A stretch of DNA of 35,775 bases from a virus. Made by a program: the position numbers and the translations under genes. This document shows, piece after piece, positions 1 through 8,995 of the stretch; the first letter of the stretch is position 1, and each line of letters starts with the position of its first letter. The stretch spans positions 1 to 35,775 of the IMG/VR virus record IMGVR_UViG_3300025286_000060, one strand, 5' to 3'. Below the pieces are notes generated by a model that worked only from the letters and a program-made list of their open reading frames with translations, was not told the DNA's origin and did not search any database.

Positions 1-115
1 GTCCCTCAACAGTGTTCCCCAATTCAAACTTAGCAATCCTTACAGCTTGAACAACTGTGGCTGCTCCGACAATCGCGCCGATAAAGTATTTGAACATCCA
101 GCTTAGTGGATGCAT
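1..115 (-). CDS. Partial small membrane protein
   Basis: The gene runs off the left edge, leaving 38 codons. It starts at an ATG that overlaps the stop of the upstream gene as TAATG, so it is translationally coupled to it. The visible N-terminus reads MHPLSWMFKYFIGAIVG and continues as a hydrophobic segment to about residue 24, followed by a basic/amphipathic stretch. This looks like one transmembrane helix or signal anchor. Its place after the tail genes would fit a holin or another lysis-related membrane protein, but that is only position-based inference; the C-terminus is missing and no family is recognised. Confidence 0.6.
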   Translation of the reverse strand, partial: MHPLSWMFKYFIGAIVGAATVVQAVRIAKFELGNTVEG

Positions 116-486
116 TAGTCATTCCTGCGCTTACGACTGAGAAGACCAGCGAAGGCTCCACCAATCGTGTCCCTTATCGTCTGTGACAGAGAGCCAACAG
201 CTTCGACTGCGGGTTCAACAACTGCGTTTACGAGTTCCTGTTTAGCTTGAACACCCTGCTCCTTGAGTTCCTCCATAGTTAGTGGTGGTGGAGGCGGTGC
301 TAGTGGTCTAGTAGGCGAATTGCGCCGTTTGCTCTTTGCAACCGCAGACTTGCTTCTGCTTTTAGCCTTGCGCTTCGTTGCTGTTTTCTTCTTAGTTGCA
401 GGAGCCTTCGCAGGACTGCTAGTATCTTCTTCAACACCGGGTGTCTCTAACTTGTGTGTAATTACCTGTTCTGGTTTATTTACCAT
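115..486 (-). CDS. Basic, proline-rich small protein of unknown function
   Basis: A 123-residue protein. Residues about 25-60 are very rich in Lys, Arg, Ser and Ala (for example KRKAKSRSKS), a charge pattern typical of nucleic-acid-binding tails. A PPPPP run follows near residue 65. The last 45 residues have an amphipathic/hydrophobic pattern (IGGAFAGLLSRKRRND). The ATG is preceded by an AGAAGGG ribosome site. The gene closes the tail-gene run and overlaps the next gene by TAATG. It could be a minor virion protein or a membrane-active peptide; no family is recognised. Confidence 0.6.
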   Translation of the reverse strand: MVNKPEQVITHKLETPGVEEDTSSPAKAPATKKKTATKRKAKSRSKSAVAKSKRRNSPTRPLAPPPPPLTMEELKEQGVQAKQELVNAVVEPAVEAVGSLSQTIRDTIGGAFAGLLSRKRRND

Positions 487-548
487 ATCTGCCCTTCTTT
501 AGTATTTCCGCTTGCGCCTGGTATTAGTTACTTTTCTACCAGTGCGTT

Positions 549-626
549 TTATTTCCCTTTCTTCTTTTTGTCCTTCTTTGGCGGACGACCCTTTTTACTC
601 CCGTAAGTGCCTTTACCTTTTGGCAT
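549..626 (-). CDS. 25-residue lysine/glycine-rich protein
   Basis: A 25-codon gene that ordinary length cut-offs miss. The translation begins MPKGKGTYGSKKGRPPKK and ends in a Lys-rich tail with a TAA stop. A perfect AGGAGG (632-637) lies 5 bases before the ATG and overlaps the stop codon of the upstream 100-residue gene, as in a coupled operon. From memory, very short proteins beginning MPKGKGTYG and continuing with GRPPKK occur in other aquatic phages next to structural genes; their role is unknown. The composition suggests nucleic-acid or capsid-surface binding, but that is speculation. Confidence 0.65.
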   Translation of the reverse strand: MPKGKGTYGSKKGRPPKKDKKKKGK

Positions 627-635
627 AATAACCTC

Positions 636-938
636 CTAAACAGTTATTGCCAGATAGTTTATAACATCTCCGTTATGCTCAAAGTTTACGTAAAGATTTG
701 AAAGGTCGCCAGGAGTCTCTTTGCCATCATGCCTGAAAGTAAATTCTCTGGTTGTGCCTTTTGCTATAGCAGGAGCATTGTTGCTGGCTACTGTAGCGCC
801 ACCAATATAAACATCACCTTTGTTTTCAGGTGGGACTTCTAACAATAGGTACTTAATAGGAGTTGGAAGCACAGTAAACCGTATTGGTTCACGCCCTTTA
901 GAGGACGCTGTTAATCTCCCGTTGATAATACCCGCCAT
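636..938 (-). CDS. Small probable structural protein
   Basis: A 100-residue protein with alternating beta-type sequence (for example IKYLLLEVPPENKGDVYIGG) and a C-terminal beta segment ending YLAITV. The pattern suits a small beta-sandwich virion protein such as a head decoration or fibre accessory protein. The ATG has AGGAAAAG upstream. It sits 8 bases after the preceding gene in the tail operon. No family is recognised; the virion role is inferred from position and fold type. Confidence 0.6.
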   Translation of the reverse strand: MAGIINGRLTASSKGREPIRFTVLPTPIKYLLLEVPPENKGDVYIGGATVASNNAPAIAKGTTREFTFRHDGKETPGDLSNLYVNFEHNGDVINYLAITV

Positions 939-946
939 TACTTTTC

Positions 947-1150
947 CTATTTTTTAGACTTTGAACTTTTTTTAGGCTCAAGAGCTTCGCGTTCAATACG
1001 AGTTATATTTGCCTGTCGAACACGAGATATTGTTGCAATCCAAAGTTCACGCTCCAGTTTAGTAACAGGTGGACTGTCTGGAGCGGACTTTACCACCTCT
1101 ACGTCAATCATTGTCGTAACGGGCTCTGTTGTGTTGTTCTCTGTTGTCAT
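947..1150 (-). CDS. Small hypothetical protein
   Basis: A 67-residue protein with an acidic Thr/Val-rich N-terminal half and a basic C-terminal half ending KKSSKSKK. Residues 30-55 are predicted helical (KLERELWIATISRVRQANI). AAGGAACAAGC precedes the ATG. It lies between two other small genes of the tail operon and is probably co-expressed late. No recognised domain. Confidence 0.6.
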   Translation of the reverse strand: MTTENNTTEPVTTMIDVEVVKSAPDSPPVTKLERELWIATISRVRQANITRIEREALEPKKSSKSKK

Positions 1151-1163
1151 GCTTGTTCCTTGT

Positions 1164-1457
1164 TTATAGCAGCGGCGGAATGTTTACCTGTGTTGCAGGG
1201 TTAACCCATCCGTCAACTTCAGTCCACCTGCCTGAACTGTAATTGTACTGATCCCCGATTGCGCCATTCGGTACGTTACTGACATTCTCTATTACCTGAG
1301 AATTGTCCGGTCCCATGTCTCCTATGCCGAACTTAACATCACTCGACCCCAGCTTTGAAACAGACCATCTGCCATTTGACCTCTCAACAACCGTCTGGTT
1401 ATCAGCAAGGATGTACTTCACGCGGTTGGTAGTATTCTGAACGATAATTTTTGCCAT
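1164..1457 (-). CDS. Small tail-associated protein
   Basis: A 97-residue protein, rich in Asn, Gly and beta-branched residues (MAKIIVQNTTNRVKYILADN at the start). Its ATG overlaps the stop of the 432-residue tail protein as TAATG and has GGAGG upstream, so the two are translated together. It could be a fibre chaperone, tip or accessory protein. No family can be named. Confidence 0.6.
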   Translation of the reverse strand: MAKIIVQNTTNRVKYILADNQTVVERSNGRWSVSKLGSSDVKFGIGDMGPDNSQVIENVSNVPNGAIGDQYNYSSGRWTEVDGWVNPATQVNIPPLL

Positions 1458-2755
1458 TAGTACGTGCCTCCAAGCTGGTATGTTGCGAGGCGTCCTTCGT
1501 AATTCGGGGTAGATGAAGTATTATCCTTGTACATAATCAGATGTAACCCACCAGTGTATGGGCTGGCAATCTGACTCCCCCTGACAGTTGCAGGATCAGT
1601 GGTGGCTACATTTGAATTGCCTATCGTGTAGTCCGTTCCGCTAACTGTCCATGCGAAAACCTTGACTGTTGCGTTGCCTGATGGTCCCATCTCAGTAGTT
1701 ACAAACCCTGCATTGGCAATAAAGTAATCACTGGATATCGAAGTTCCTTCACGATAAACACTCTCAACAACTTCAGGTGTGCCAAACGACAAGGTTCTTG
1801 TACTAACTGTCGCAGCGGCAACAGTTGGGTAGTAATTACTACTCTCCGCATCTGAGTAGATCGTATGAATCTTGTCGGCAGTCTGGTTGTCCCACGTAAC
1901 ACCTGTCCTAGTAGGTGTGTATCCGGCATCACTGCCTGGAGAAACTGACGCGCCGAAGGTTATAGTTGTCCCGCTGACGGTAATTACCTGTACGGTTATG
2001 TTGCTTGTATCATTATATTGGAGGACATACCTGCCAGCAGTATGCGGGTCTGCTGCAATACTTGGATAGTAGCCAGAGACATCTGATGGTGTTCCTGCCC
2101 CGTTATTTATCCGTGTTGCAGACCCCAGACTGATAGTTGTACCACTGGTAGTACCAGCTATTAGAAACATCTCGTATGGGCTTGTATTTCGCCACATCAC
2201 CACGAAGTCTCCAGCTCTCTTTTTGTCGTGAGCAACGCAGACCTCATACGCATATTCAGTAGAGAACTCAACTGCCGTACCAGTTGAAACACTCTCGTCT
2301 GCTTCTGAAACCGTCACCCGCACAACCCGACCATGCCCTGAGTCAGATGACAGGGGATATGCAGCAACGCCTTCATTTTCAGTCGATGGATCAGTATCCA
2401 CGGCAATTTCCCGACCACTGTCAACACCAGCGAGAGTTGCTGTACTGTCAACGGTAAGGGTAGCTGAAGCCGTGGCTGGAACATCAATCACTTCGATAAT
2501 CCCACCACCAGTCTGGTTGTTGTAAACAGCCAGCACCTTGTCAGTGACTCCATCTCTATACACCCACCCACCTGACCAGTGATTAGTCATTACGGTGTAT
2601 TGGAGTACATTTGAAAGCGGCATATCCTCACTAACCGTAGTCGAACCAGTAAACTCAAGCCCGTTCAACGCTTGGATGTTGTCATCCGTCTTGCCGTTGA
2701 TTGCCTCAATACTGGCAATCGCAATACCGTTTACTTTTTCTACTGCGTTAGCCAT
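1457..2755 (-). CDS. Putative tail fibre / beta-propeller-like receptor-binding protein
   Basis: A 432-residue protein. Residues 1-40 form a short Asn/Ala/Ile-rich motif (VEKVNGIAIASIEAINGK) of the type seen at the N-terminus of phage tail appendage proteins. The rest contains about six repeats of a pattern in which a GxY/F-V-V-x-Y/W strand is followed by TVSGTT-like strands, suggesting blades of a beta-propeller. The sequence is Thr/Ser/Gly-rich with few Cys. It directly follows the large repeat fibre gene. A receptor- or glycan-binding role is likely; the propeller call is by eye and has not been modelled. Confidence 0.65.
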   Translation of the reverse strand: MANAVEKVNGIAIASIEAINGKTDDNIQALNGLEFTGSTTVSEDMPLSNVLQYTVMTNHWSGGWVYRDGVTDKVLAVYNNQTGGGIIEVIDVPATASATLTVDSTATLAGVDSGREIAVDTDPSTENEGVAAYPLSSDSGHGRVVRVTVSEADESVSTGTAVEFSTEYAYEVCVAHDKKRAGDFVVMWRNTSPYEMFLIAGTTSGTTISLGSATRINNGAGTPSDVSGYYPSIAADPHTAGRYVLQYNDTSNITVQVITVSGTTITFGASVSPGSDAGYTPTRTGVTWDNQTADKIHTIYSDAESSNYYPTVAAATVSTRTLSFGTPEVVESVYREGTSISSDYFIANAGFVTTEMGPSGNATVKVFAWTVSGTDYTIGNSNVATTDPATVRGSQIASPYTGGLHLIMYKDNTSSTPNYEGRLATYQLGGTY

Positions 2756-5584
2756 TTATGCATGCTCGATTTCGTCAATGCTTGGCATTACAAATAACAT
2801 ATCTGCCGTTATAGCAATTCCAACTCTTTGGACTATATCTCCATCTGCTGCTGTATCAGATGCAGTAGTTGTTAAAGCACCATCAGTTCCAGTCATAATA
2901 ACTGCTGCGCCCGGCGTGAAATCATATGTAGCATCTCGGAATATTCCAAGCACCATTACATTTACAGATGCACCTGATGATGCACCTGTCATTGCAATAC
3001 CAATGGCTGGCTTTCCTGTTACGGATGCAGCGTCAACGTCCGGGTGTTGTGCTTTACCATTTGCATCTACATAAACGGCTTGACCAAGCGTCAAAGTCTC
3101 GCCAGCTTCCATAGTCAGGGTTATTCCATGCCCCGAATGTTCCGTACTAAAATCATGTGCCTCTGCTGTGCCACCAATTTTTATTAGTTTTTCGGCAGCA
3201 AGGTTTACGTCACCATTTGCAGTGAAGCCACCTGTAAAAGTAGATGCTTGTGCAAACGTAACTCCACCACCGTCGGCTATTGTCATAGCCAAGTCACCGT
3301 CTGTGTAATCTATGGTGGCTACTTCTACGCTACCGCTTACCTCTATGTCACCCGCCACAGCTAGGTTTGCACTCGTAAGAGTAAGCAAGTCTGTGTCTGA
3401 AGTGTGACCTATAGTTGTGCCATTAACAATTACGTTATCTACGGTAAGAGTTGTCAGCGTTCCCAAAGAGGTAATGTTGCTTTGCGCTGCTGTTGTTACT
3501 GTCGCTGCCGTACCGCTTGTGTTGCCTGTGACATCGCCAGTCAGGTCGCCTTCAAACGCACTTGCAACTAAGGTTCCTAATGTAAACCCAGAAGTTGTAT
3601 TTACTGTAGTTCCCGGTACTTCATGGCTATTTCCAGTTGTTGCAAATAATTTCCATTTATCTGAATCACTGGCATCTCTAAACAACCCGGCATACTTAGT
3701 GCCACTATCTACATATTTGCCATAAAAACCAACATCAATACTATCCGCGTCATTTCCTGTAGCTAAAGCGATCAAGGGGTCTTCTACAGCCAGTGTTGCA
3801 GTGTCAACTGTGGTTGTAGTTCCGTTAACGGTTAGGTTTCCAGCAACAGTTACAGCACCAGCAAAGGCAGCCGAAAGATCGTCACTAAGAGTTAGGGCAG
3901 TTGCTAATGAGTTCAATGAGCTACCCGTACCTCCTGCGTTAGCAGTTTGGAAGATAATATCTCCACCTGCTCCAGACCCTTTACCCTGACCACCCTGGAA
4001 TGTGAGAGCTCCACCTGCAATATTACTTGTAGTTCCTGCTGTAGTAGCACCCGCAGATATTGTCAATGCTGTTCCCGCAGCATCATGAGCAGAAGCAGTT
4101 GGAATTACTTTATTACTACTGAACGTTAGGTCTGCTTCAGCTTGAATCGCAGAAGTAGAATTACCTGTCAAAATAGCATTTGAAGTAAGTGAAGAAGCTC
4201 CAGTACCACCATCTCCGACAGCGAGAGTACCTGTAATAGAGCTTGCGCCAAGATCAACCGCAAGTTCGTTTGACTCTATTACAGCCCCACCATTGGACTT
4301 GAGATCTAAGGCAAGTGCTAACGTTCCGTCACCTAAAGTTGCGGTAAGTCCATCACCTCCTGAAAGAGCTGCGTTGTCCCAGACACTTGCCGTGTTGTCA
4401 TATATAAGTAAGTGACCAGCAGCAGCACCGCTGATATTTGTATCGTTTAGTTCTGCAAGCGTATCTTCTGTCGCTATTTGAGCATCAACGTAAGTCTTGA
4501 TTGACGACTGTGTTGCAAGATGAACGGCAGACGCAGAGCCTCCACCAAGGTCAGTTTCATTTTTTATGGCAGTACCAGTAATCCCTACACCAGATGCAAC
4601 GTTGAGTTCGATACCACCAGCGTCAGATATTAACTCGATCGAATCTACGCCCGTTCCCTGGTCGGCATGAATTCTGATCTTCTCACTCGTGCCACCATCT
4701 GCTGTCAAAAGAATAGCGTCAGCAGCATTAAGACCGGACTTAATATTGATACCACCAAGATCAGACAATAGCTGAATTGAAGCAGCACCTTCAGTTGCAG
4801 CCGTCCCCTGATCGTTGAACAAGGTCATCGTAGACGTTGTGCCACCATCAACAGTAATGTTCACAGCATTGGCTAGATTAGCCGTAGAGCGTATTCCTAC
4901 TCCACCTGCGTCTGAAAGGATTGAAATGGATTCAGCACCCTCTGTGACCGATGTACCCTGATCGTTGAATATAGCAATAGAGCCTGTCGTACCACCATCT
5001 GAGGTGATATTGACAGCTTTTGCCAGATTAGCTGTTGATCGTATTCCTACTCCACCAAGATCAGAGAGAATATTTATCGACTCTGCGCCTTCTGTGACAG
5101 AAGTTCCCTGATCTGCATGAATCTTTATAGTTCCTGAAGTGCCTCCGTTTTCACGCAGGTAAACAGCAGCAGCCGAGTTAGCTGTGCTTGTAAAGCTCAT
5201 TACACCAGAGTTGGTGTTCGCATAGCCCCCTAGAAGCGCCGTAGCGGTAGCATCAGGGAAAGTTATCGTCCTGCTTGCAGTTGGAGTTGATGCGAACTTC
5301 GTTGTAAACGCATCATTCGTACCGCGAACATAAAGCTCGCCAAACTCACCAAGCTCACACTGGATTTTGTCGTCATACTTGATACGGAACTTGTTGTTGT
5401 CATCGACGACTATTTCAACGTCGAATCGCCCTTCTGTTCCGTGAGAGATAGTCCATGCACCATCTGAATTTGTCGTCGTTGTCGCTACTGCTGATGACGT
5501 ACCATTACGTGCATACAGATTAACAGTGAGTCCACTGTTGCCTGCACCAGCAGCGGTGTATACAAATCCTGCAAATTCAGGCAT
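2756..5584 (-). CDS. Long tail fibre protein with 50-residue repeats
   Basis: A 942-residue protein. Residues 1-75 look like a carboxypeptidase-regulatory-like beta sandwich (FAGFVYTAAGAGNSGLTVNL), probably the attachment domain. Residues about 138-337 carry four tandem copies of a 50-residue unit (HADQG, EGAESI, LSDLGG). Further on come motifs often seen in marine phage fibres: GNLTVNGTTTTVDTATL, DPLIALATGN, FYGKY and AGLFRDASDSDKWKLF near residues 570-640. The C-terminus holds a small domain with GQAVYVDANGK. AGGAG precedes the ATG. It is almost certainly a trimeric host-recognition fibre. Confidence 0.85.
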   Translation of the reverse strand: MPEFAGFVYTAAGAGNSGLTVNLYARNGTSSAVATTTTNSDGAWTISHGTEGRFDVEIVVDDNNKFRIKYDDKIQCELGEFGELYVRGTNDAFTTKFASTPTASRTITFPDATATALLGGYANTNSGVMSFTSTANSAAAVYLRENGGTSGTIKIHADQGTSVTEGAESINILSDLGGVGIRSTANLAKAVNITSDGGTTGSIAIFNDQGTSVTEGAESISILSDAGGVGIRSTANLANAVNITVDGGTTSTMTLFNDQGTAATEGAASIQLLSDLGGINIKSGLNAADAILLTADGGTSEKIRIHADQGTGVDSIELISDAGGIELNVASGVGITGTAIKNETDLGGGSASAVHLATQSSIKTYVDAQIATEDTLAELNDTNISGAAAGHLLIYDNTASVWDNAALSGGDGLTATLGDGTLALALDLKSNGGAVIESNELAVDLGASSITGTLAVGDGGTGASSLTSNAILTGNSTSAIQAEADLTFSSNKVIPTASAHDAAGTALTISAGATTAGTTSNIAGGALTFQGGQGKGSGAGGDIIFQTANAGGTGSSLNSLATALTLSDDLSAAFAGAVTVAGNLTVNGTTTTVDTATLAVEDPLIALATGNDADSIDVGFYGKYVDSGTKYAGLFRDASDSDKWKLFATTGNSHEVPGTTVNTTSGFTLGTLVASAFEGDLTGDVTGNTSGTAATVTTAAQSNITSLGTLTTLTVDNVIVNGTTIGHTSDTDLLTLTSANLAVAGDIEVSGSVEVATIDYTDGDLAMTIADGGGVTFAQASTFTGGFTANGDVNLAAEKLIKIGGTAEAHDFSTEHSGHGITLTMEAGETLTLGQAVYVDANGKAQHPDVDAASVTGKPAIGIAMTGASSGASVNVMVLGIFRDATYDFTPGAAVIMTGTDGALTTTASDTAADGDIVQRVGIAITADMLFVMPSIDEIEHA
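4574..5173 (-). repeat. Four tandem 50-codon repeats in the tail fibre gene
   Basis: Residues about 138-337 of the fibre contain four in-register units of 50 residues, the last about 4 residues shorter. Each has the order DGGT(T/S), DQGT, EGAESI, LSDLGG and a final I-R-S-T-A-N-L type segment. Units 2 and 3 are the most alike. The regular length suggests a repeating rod segment. Confidence 0.85.
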
Positions 5585-5593
5585 GTCCGGCTC

Positions 5594-6424
5594 CTACGCC
5601 CTCATACTAGAGAGCTGTATCGTATCGTTATCACTCGAATCTTGTTGTATCAGAGATGGACCATCACTAAGAGGCTTCAATCTCCATTTGAGTTCAAAAT
5701 GTGGTGTGCCAGGACGAGGGAATCCTTCTCCTACGATTGTTATTTCATCTCCACGTTTCAGATAGTGCATTCCGAATCGGTTGTCCATTCGTATCCGTGG
5801 ATTCCACTGGCTTTCAGTAAGTCCTGCTTCCCACATATCAACTTCTTCATCATCTAATGACTGAGAGGCTTCAATAACTTCCGGCGAATTTCTTATTTCC
5901 CCAGGTTCAGCATCTTTGATGATGGTGCCAATGCTTATAGTTGGAGATTTGCCTTCCATAATCATGTCTTTGATTTGAGAGTCACTATCAAAAACACCCG
6001 TTGAAGCTGCTTTTATCATTTCTATGCGTGGTTCTACTGGCTTAAACCACATCTGAACAGTTCCACCGCCTGTAAATCGTCCTGCAATCCCAGGTGTTCT
6101 GAACGTGCGTCCAGCCGGAATATTGTTAATCATATTTTTTGCAAACTGACGATCTGAAAATACACCAAATGCAGTCAGCCCATCAAGGAAACGACCTACC
6201 CAAAGCACGTCAGGATCAGGAACGGTTGTTACACTAACTGGCAATCCCTCATATCCAAGCGAGAACTTTTGAGCTTCTGTCAAAGAGGAAAGTTTCACAT
6301 GTGGAACATATCGTTCATATAACTGCGTGTACACATCTTCTCTGGTACGCAAGTTAGCAAAGTTTATATTGCCTTTTGGTATTTCAACCTGTGCTTTTGC
6401 TTTTGCTTTTGCTTTTGTGGTCAT
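5594..6424 (-). CDS. Tail-operon protein of unknown function
   Basis: A 276-residue protein. The start is unusual: MTTKAKAKAKAQ, encoded by four tandem copies of a 6-base unit (6393-6416). The middle contains hydrophilic and beta segments (GRFTGGGTVQMWFKP near residue 115), then an acidic region (SLDDEEVDMWEAG near 190). The C-terminal part (GDEITIVGEGFPRPGTPHFE, near 225-245) looks like an Ig/IPT-type beta fold. AGGAG precedes the ATG. It lies between the large tail protein and the long fibre, so an adaptor role is plausible but not shown. Confidence 0.65.
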   Translation of the reverse strand: MTTKAKAKAKAQVEIPKGNINFANLRTREDVYTQLYERYVPHVKLSSLTEAQKFSLGYEGLPVSVTTVPDPDVLWVGRFLDGLTAFGVFSDRQFAKNMINNIPAGRTFRTPGIAGRFTGGGTVQMWFKPVEPRIEMIKAASTGVFDSDSQIKDMIMEGKSPTISIGTIIKDAEPGEIRNSPEVIEASQSLDDEEVDMWEAGLTESQWNPRIRMDNRFGMHYLKRGDEITIVGEGFPRPGTPHFELKWRLKPLSDGPSLIQQDSSDNDTIQLSSMRA

Positions 6425-6433
6425 ATCAATCTC

Positions 6434-8995
6434 CTAAGAAGTTGGAACATGTTGCAGTACAACTTCCCATATGTCGCTGCCTTCGGGCGTGTCGTCAAAC
6501 TGAAACGTCTGCCGAAGGGTGCCAGGACGTATGATTACTCTTACTTGTTCATTTGAACCATCTTGTTCAAAATCATGGTTTAACACAATAGGATAACCCT
6601 GTTCTTCAAGAGTTCCTAGTAATGAGGTTATCTCAGACTTCCCAATCACATCATCTTGATTCGCTCCATTTCTTAATCTTGCACCTCCTACAACAAAAAA
6701 CATTCGCCATGCTCGTACACGTTCTGGTCGCAATGTCATTTCAACTGCAAACCCACGAATTTTACGAGTATGAATCGCATTGGTTGAATCCGGTGAGAGA
6801 CTCCATCTGAATTGGAATACCCTCCCTTTAGCATTCACGACCGGATTGGCAATATCCTCAAAATAAAGCGTCTCTACATTATCTGGACCATCGAAGGTAA
6901 ATGCTGAAACAGCGTTGGGGGATTGTCCGTCTGCCCCAAATGAAAGAGCCACCTGTTCAGATGTATGGTCGTCAGACCAGAGAGTTGCAGATACAAGGGA
7001 CTTAGTTTCGTGCGGGGTGCCACCATGAAACGCTGCTGTGTCAAAAGAAACTGTATACAGATTTGTCTTTACATCAGACGACTGCACAGGAGACTGAGAA
7101 TCCTTAGGGATATACCACGCATATGTTTTTTGAGAATCAGTAACGCCACCTGCTGAAAGTCCCATCAGGAATACAAAAGGGCGAGTTCCGTCAGACCCGC
7201 GTGTAACGAATACGGAATCCAGTTCTTCAACGGTGGTCATCAAAACCTCGTCCAGAGGGTGTGCGACCAAGCCTCTAGCCGTGTTTCTCAGGGAAATGAG
7301 GGTAGTACGTCCATCTGTGCCCGTCAGACCGTTTTCTGTAGCCATATAGAGGTTATGAGTATCATGCGTTATTGCACGTACCCGACCTGAAAGTTCATCA
7401 ATCAATGGGCTTGAAACGTGATCCGTAATGTCCTGAATTGTTTGCAGGTTAGTGCGATATACACTCTGGTTTGCAGCTATCAGCCACAGCCAGCCAAGCC
7501 AGTCCTGCCCTTGTGAGAAGTTATCTGTTGATTGGAACTTATCGTATTCATTCGTCTGGTTTACGAATTCGTTAGCCGAAGATCCGTCGTTATAGGTACG
7601 CCTGTACCACCAGAGCCCATCTTCCTTACCAACAACAATCGTGTCATTGAATGAATACATGTTGTTGATTATTCGATCTGTTGAGCCAACCGTATAAGTA
7701 GAACTCCACGATCCTCCGTTTACAGGATTCGTAGAACTGCGTATCTCGTTGACATCTTCCGATTTCCACAAGGTTGCTCTTGATACAGCTAAATGAACTG
7801 CATACTTAGAGTCGCCGGATAATGTAGAAACTGTCCAAGTTGTACTTGAACCGTATACATATTCAGCAGCAGATCCAAAGGCGACATATACATTAGTCAG
7901 GTAGGTGACAATATCTGTTGCTGCTGTTGAAGCATGAATATATACAGCATCCCATTGAGGTCCGTTTGTACCGTTCTGTCCGTTGAACTTAGCAACAACC
8001 CGACCAAAAATACCGTAATAGGCATCACCATAAACGGTTGTTCCCTTACAGGACACACCACCTGTCGGAATAATTGCAAGGTCATCTGCATCAACCACAC
8101 AATCACCAGTAGCTTCTACTCTAATTGTCACACCCGTCGCACTACCATCTACTGTGTGAGTAACACTTGATGCTGTATATGAAGTATCAGTAACAATTGT
8201 TCCATTAGTAGTATTTGTACTTGCCCCACCAGTATCTTCAACTACAAGACGTACCCCGCCTGTACCACTGACCTTCTTTATATATCCATGAAAGACAATT
8301 TGTTTACTTCGATAAACGGTTGGATTATTGAGAGCCTGTTGTACACCGTCGCCAGAATCAGCAGCGTCTATACGCAGGTGTCGCGCTGAGTTATCGCCGG
8401 ATCGTGGGTCTGTAGTTACAGAAGCCACTGAGTCAGGACTGCTCACAGTTGTCCATGCAGTAGAAAGCGTAGAACTCTCAAAGGATGGATCACGCACAAG
8501 GAAGCCAACAGAGACTACGGGCTCTTCAGTTACATCTCCGTGCCCGTGATCGAGCCTCATCCCAGGAACAGCCATACTTTCCCATCGAAGATCTACACCG
8601 TTAGAGTTTGCATACTTATTGGGAATCTTAGGGTCATATACAGCTTGGAATCCACCTCCGCTCCAATCATCCTGAGAAAAGACGATCTTTGTCAGAGGAT
8701 CTGTGTGCGTAAAGTCATAGTCGCCTGTTGATTGACGTGGAGGAATCGGTGGCAGCCGTAGTTCCTGTACCTGCTTACGAGTAGTTCCACCCTCGTTTTG
8801 ACTTGCCGTATGTAGCATCAATCCAAGCTGGAATTGTGGACCAACTGTTGTTACAGCTACAAGACCGTGGTGATTGCCAATACCTCTGGTCGCAAGTCCG
8901 TCCTTGATTGTGGTTTCAGCACCAGTAGTAGAAACAAGGTTATCTGAAAGAACAAAGTCATAAACAGATCCATGTATTTCAGTACCAGTTACCAT
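6434..8995 (-). CDS. Large beta-rich tail protein with inserted carbohydrate-binding-like domain
   Basis: An 853-residue protein, beta-rich throughout. Residues about 165-310 look like a jelly-roll carbohydrate-binding module (DPSFESS start, internal SARHLRIDA, and a VVDADDLAI strand near the end). The rest has propeller-like repeats, such as LYTVSFDTAAF and DRIINNMYSFNDTIVVGKED. The C-terminal 120 residues form a separate domain (RAWRMFFVVGGARLRNG). The ATG overlaps the upstream stop as TAATG with AGGAG ahead. Size and position suggest a tail nozzle/hub or tailspike-like protein; that function is inference. Confidence 0.65.
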   Translation of the reverse strand: MVTGTEIHGSVYDFVLSDNLVSTTGAETTIKDGLATRGIGNHHGLVAVTTVGPQFQLGLMLHTASQNEGGTTRKQVQELRLPPIPPRQSTGDYDFTHTDPLTKIVFSQDDWSGGGFQAVYDPKIPNKYANSNGVDLRWESMAVPGMRLDHGHGDVTEEPVVSVGFLVRDPSFESSTLSTAWTTVSSPDSVASVTTDPRSGDNSARHLRIDAADSGDGVQQALNNPTVYRSKQIVFHGYIKKVSGTGGVRLVVEDTGGASTNTTNGTIVTDTSYTASSVTHTVDGSATGVTIRVEATGDCVVDADDLAIIPTGGVSCKGTTVYGDAYYGIFGRVVAKFNGQNGTNGPQWDAVYIHASTAATDIVTYLTNVYVAFGSAAEYVYGSSTTWTVSTLSGDSKYAVHLAVSRATLWKSEDVNEIRSSTNPVNGGSWSSTYTVGSTDRIINNMYSFNDTIVVGKEDGLWWYRRTYNDGSSANEFVNQTNEYDKFQSTDNFSQGQDWLGWLWLIAANQSVYRTNLQTIQDITDHVSSPLIDELSGRVRAITHDTHNLYMATENGLTGTDGRTTLISLRNTARGLVAHPLDEVLMTTVEELDSVFVTRGSDGTRPFVFLMGLSAGGVTDSQKTYAWYIPKDSQSPVQSSDVKTNLYTVSFDTAAFHGGTPHETKSLVSATLWSDDHTSEQVALSFGADGQSPNAVSAFTFDGPDNVETLYFEDIANPVVNAKGRVFQFRWSLSPDSTNAIHTRKIRGFAVEMTLRPERVRAWRMFFVVGGARLRNGANQDDVIGKSEITSLLGTLEEQGYPIVLNHDFEQDGSNEQVRVIIRPGTLRQTFQFDDTPEGSDIWEVVLQHVPTS

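Noticed and set aside
2595-3074. Long plus-strand frame opposite the fibre gene
   Set aside because: It is a shadow of the repetitive Thr/Ala/Gly codons of the minus-strand fibre and has no ribosome site.
4574-5173. CRISPR-like regular repeats
   Set aside because: The repeats are 150 bases long, in frame and part of a protein; no short identical repeats with unique spacers exist in the window.
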